From an uncultured Eggerthellaceae bacterium (lineage in GTDB: Bacteria; Actinomycetota; Coriobacteriia; Coriobacteriales; Eggerthellaceae): 14,941 nt of DNA. This document shows, one piece after another, positions 13,122 through 14,941 of this stretch. The stretch spans positions 1-14,941 of the forward strand of contig CAKTVK010000049.1 of NCBI GenBank assembly GCA_934623455.1, read 5' to 3'. The notes beneath the pieces are model-generated. The model saw only the letters and a program-made list of their open reading frames with translations, searched no databases and was not told where the DNA came from. Numbering within the stretch: the first letter of the stretch is position 1; every line of letters starts with the position of its first letter. A program made the translations under genes and the position numbers.

Positions 13122-13862
13122 CTATTTGTGCGAAAGGCGTCGTTCTATCAGGTCAAACAGCTCGTAGAAGATCACGCCTAAAAGCGCCAGCGCTACAATG
13201 CCGGCGAACATGCGCGGATAATTCACCATACCCCAGCTATTCATGATGAAGTAGCCCAAACCGGTGGAGCCGGCAATTGCTTCCGCGAAGAACAGCACGG
13301 CAATGGCTACGGCGCTGCTCACGCGCAGCGTGGTGAAAAGCTGCGGCATGGTTGCCGGGAAGATCACGTGATGCGCCAGTTGGATGCGCGTGGCGCCCAG
13401 CGAACGAACGGACGTAAGCAGATCATCGGGGATGTTTTTCGCTGCGTCGCGCATGACAACGACCACCTGGAAAAACACGGTGAGCGTGATAAGCGCGATT
13501 TTCAGCTCGCTACCAAAGCCCAAAAGCACCAGCAAAATGGGCAGCAGCACGATTTTAGGGATGGGATACAAGATATAGAGTGCGGGCGCGAGCAGCTGAT
13601 CGAGTTTCTTGCAGCGCCCGAATGCCAGTCCCACGGGCGCACCCAGCATCGTGCCCAGCAGAAGCGAAATGCCCACGCGTTGGAAACTGATGCTGAAATC
13701 GGGTGCTAAATCGCTCGCGTACTGCAGGCATACCGAAAGAGCCTCGGCGGGAACAGGCAAGGCGGGTGTTGCCAGGATAAGTGCGGTGATATGCCATCCT
13801 GCCAGGACAAATGCGAGAGAAACAACAAGGCAAAACGCCTTCCATAAGATCTTATTCTGCAT
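13122..13862 (-). CDS. ABC transporter permease, NitT/TauT (SsuC/TauC-like) family
   Basis: The 246-aa membrane protein fits the nitrate/sulfonate/taurine-type permeases. Hydrophobic segments are at about 8-30, 63-82, 90-115, 118-137, 181-205 and 218-238. The cytoplasmic EAA loop that docks on the ATPase is RSLGATRIQLAHHVIFPATMPQL (about 153-175), with the conserved LGA and FPATMP parts. A much longer frame is open upstream but overlaps the ATPase gene and lacks similarity; ATG 13860-13862 has GAGGAA at good spacing and overlaps the end of the ATPase gene by 11 bp, so coupling is likely. The substrate is unknown; anions such as sulfonates, or thiamine precursors and other small organics, are handled by this family. 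Confidence 0.9.
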   Translation of the reverse strand: MQNKILWKAFCLVVSLAFVLAGWHITALILATPALPVPAEALSVCLQYASDLAPDFSISFQRVGISLLLGTMLGAPVGLAFGRCKKLDQLLAPALYILYPIPKIVLLPILLVLLGFGSELKIALITLTVFFQVVVVMRDAAKNIPDDLLTSVRSLGATRIQLAHHVIFPATMPQLFTTLRVSSAVAIAVLFFAEAIAGSTGLGYFIMNSWGMVNYPRMFAGIVALALLGVIFYELFDLIERRLSHK

Positions 13863-14676
13863 GGGATTCCTCGTTTCGCGCGCTTTCGGATTCGTCTGCG
13901 TTTTCGTTGAGTGTTCTGCCATGGGCCACGTTGCTACCAGCGCATCCGCGTTCGAGCGCCGCGCGCACAGCCTTGCATTGTGCGAAGAATTCATCGGTGT
14001 TGCGGTACGTGGCGCTTCCCATGCAAGGATTGCCGAGGTGCGCCACAATGCGGCCTGGTCGCGGCGCCATGACCACAATGTGCTGTCCCAGGTAAACCGC
14101 CTCTTCAATGGAATGCGTCACTAAAAGCTGGGTGTAGCGCTTCTCCTTCCAAAGGGAAAGCAGCGTATCTTGCATTTCCTCGCGCAGCAGTGCGTCAAGA
14201 GCGCTGAGCGGCTCGTCCATAAGCAGCGTGTCAATGTCGCACGCCAGCGCGCGAGCAATTGCCAAGCGCTGTTGCATGCCGCCGGAGAGCTGCGCGGGGT
14301 AACTCTTGGCGAAATCCTGCAGCCCCACACGCTGCAGCGCTTCAAGCGTTCGTTCCTTGCGCTGGCTTGCGGGCGCTTTTTGAATGCGAAGCCCCAGCTC
14401 AGCATTTGCATACACCGTTTTCCAGGGAAGAAGGCCAAAATTTTGCAGGATAAGCGCGGTTCGCTTGCGCGGTTTCTCAACGTGCGCGTCATCGACCAAC
14501 ACGCGCCCGCCGTTCGGACGGATAAGTCCTGCAGCCAACCGCAGCATGCTCGATTTCCCGCAGCCGGATGGTCCGATAATCGCAAGCGATTGTCCGCTTT
14601 CGACCCGCAGGTTTAAGTGCTGCAGCGCATGCAGCTTATCGTAGGATAGTTCAACGTTTTCAAATGCTAGGGACAT
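13852..14676 (-). CDS. ABC transporter ATP-binding protein, NitT/TauT (SsuB/TauB-like) family
   Basis: The 274-aa ATPase has all nucleotide-binding motifs: Walker A GPSGCGKSS (35-43), Q-loop LILQNFGLLPW (75-85), signature LSGGMQQR (130-137), Walker B LLMDEP (151-156, catalytic E155), D-loop SALD (158-161) and H188 in VTHS. The pattern LLPWKTV is typical of the nitrate/sulfonate/taurine importers. The C-terminal tail, about 243-274, is a hydrophilic acidic extension (NENADESESARNEESHAE). I chose ATG 14674-14676, with AAAAGG six bases upstream and the start MSLAFENV. A longer frame begins at TTG 14724 but runs through tandem repeats and has no family match. It is coupled to the permease gene downstream and follows the binding-protein gene. 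Confidence 0.93.
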   Translation of the reverse strand: MSLAFENVELSYDKLHALQHLNLRVESGQSLAIIGPSGCGKSSMLRLAAGLIRPNGGRVLVDDAHVEKPRKRTALILQNFGLLPWKTVYANAELGLRIQKAPASQRKERTLEALQRVGLQDFAKSYPAQLSGGMQQRLAIARALACDIDTLLMDEPLSALDALLREEMQDTLLSLWKEKRYTQLLVTHSIEEAVYLGQHIVVMAPRPGRIVAHLGNPCMGSATYRNTDEFFAQCKAVRAALERGCAGSNVAHGRTLNENADESESARNEESHAE

Positions 14677-14694
14677 AAGCGGCCTTTTCTGGAA

Positions 14695-14727
14695 GGGATA
14701 CGATAAGGAGTGGGGATACGACAAGGA
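14695..14727. repeat. Tandem repeat of 18-bp period before the ATPase gene
   Basis: GGGATACGATAAGGA (14695-14709) recurs as GGGATACGACAAGGA (14713-14727), 14 of 15 identical at 18-bp spacing. It lies between the transporter's intercistronic hairpin and the ATPase ribosome site and overlaps the foot of the hairpin by three bases. It may be a simple duplication. Confidence 0.6.
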
Positions 14728-14757
14728 ACCTAAGGCGCGTGAAGCGTCCTAGGTTCC
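14725..14757 (-). promoter_or_regulatory. Intercistronic hairpin between binding-protein and ATPase genes
   Basis: GGAACCTAAGGCGC (14725-14738) faces GCGTCCTAGGTTCC (14744-14757): 12 of 14 pairs, 5-nt loop. On the minus-strand mRNA it is followed by TTGTCGTATCC, not a clear U-tract. A stable structure directly after the substrate-binding protein gene commonly protects that upstream message or partly stops transcription, which yields more binding protein than ATPase and permease. That function is inferred from position. Confidence 0.55.
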
Positions 14758-14804
14758 CTGCAAGTGGTTCGAGCTAATGTTCTAAGGCTTCTCGCACGAA
14801 TGGC

Positions 14805-14941
14805 TTAGCGTCCTTGGAAGCAGCCGGTCGCGGCATCGTACGTGACGTTCGCATTTAGGTAGCCCTTGTTTGCCATCCAAGTCAAAACAGCGTCAATCAT
14901 GTGCTGTTCGGGCAGTTCAGCGGCGGGATAGCTGCTTACGG
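14805..14941 (-). CDS. ABC transporter substrate-binding protein, C-terminal end only
   Basis: Only the last 45 codons are in the window; the start lies beyond the right edge. The visible end reads SSYPAAELPEQHMIDAVLTW then MANKGYLNANVTYDAATGCF and QGR, stopping at TAA (complement of 14805-14807). This resembles the C-terminus of NMT1/SsuA-like periplasmic or lipid-anchored binding proteins, and the gene stands 128 bp before the matching ATPase on the same strand. No specificity-determining residues are visible, so the substrate remains open. Confidence 0.7.
   Translation of the reverse strand, partial: VSSYPAAELPEQHMIDAVLTWMANKGYLNANVTYDAATGCFQGR

Noticed and set aside
13122..14108. 328-aa version of the ABC permease
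   Set aside because: The first 82 residues overlap the ATPase gene and have no family similarity; ATG 13860-13862 has a good ribosome site.
13852..14724. 290-aa version of the ABC ATPase starting at TTG
   Set aside because: The extra residues come from the tandem repeat before the gene; the internal ATG has a proper ribosome site and the normal family start.

Overview
The window reads as chromosomal DNA of an anaerobic, moderately GC-rich actinobacterium, most likely a coriobacterium of the Eggerthellaceae type. This is inferred from the pairing of a Wood-Ljungdahl CODH/ACS operon with high-GC codon use, strong AGGAGG-type ribosome sites and at least one apparently leaderless gene; no 16S or other taxonomic marker is present.

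Region 1 (1-6317, all minus strand) is a carbon monoxide dehydrogenase/acetyl-CoA synthase operon. In transcription order it holds a His-rich small protein, a CooT-family nickel protein, an unrecognised 75-aa protein, the maturation ATPase CooC, the corrinoid iron-sulfur protein subunits AcsD and AcsC, the methyltransferase AcsE, and the first 450 codons of acetyl-CoA synthase AcsB, which runs off the left edge. AcsE moves the methyl group of methyl-tetrahydrofolate to cobalt in AcsCD, which passes it to the nickel A-cluster of AcsB. The promoter-proximal genes look like a nickel-handling module. The CODH catalytic subunit (acsA/cooS) is not in the window. The acsC-acsE and acsE-acsB gaps carry inverted repeats that do not look like terminators.

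Region 2 (6318-8162) holds a spermidine-synthase-like SAM-fold protein with two acidic low-complexity inserts, then a 613-bp gene-free, partly AT-rich stretch. That stretch contains four related hairpins built on the motif AAAATAGGAG/CTCCTATTTT, with compensatory changes between copies.

Region 3 (8163-10857) is a divergent pair: a pyridoxal/pyridoxamine kinase (minus) and a MocR/PdxR-type regulator (plus), a likely vitamin B6 salvage switch. Three CCAGAT-like direct repeats at exact 11-bp spacing sit just before the regulator's start codon.

Region 4 (10858-11339) has no gene but holds a strong hairpin and a 202-bp element with 32-bp inverted termini (30/32 identical).

Region 5 (11340-14941, minus) has an acyl-ACP thioesterase, a TetR-family regulator, and a NitT/TauT-type ABC importer: permease, ATPase and the C-terminal end of a substrate-binding protein. 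The importer substrate cannot be told from what is visible.
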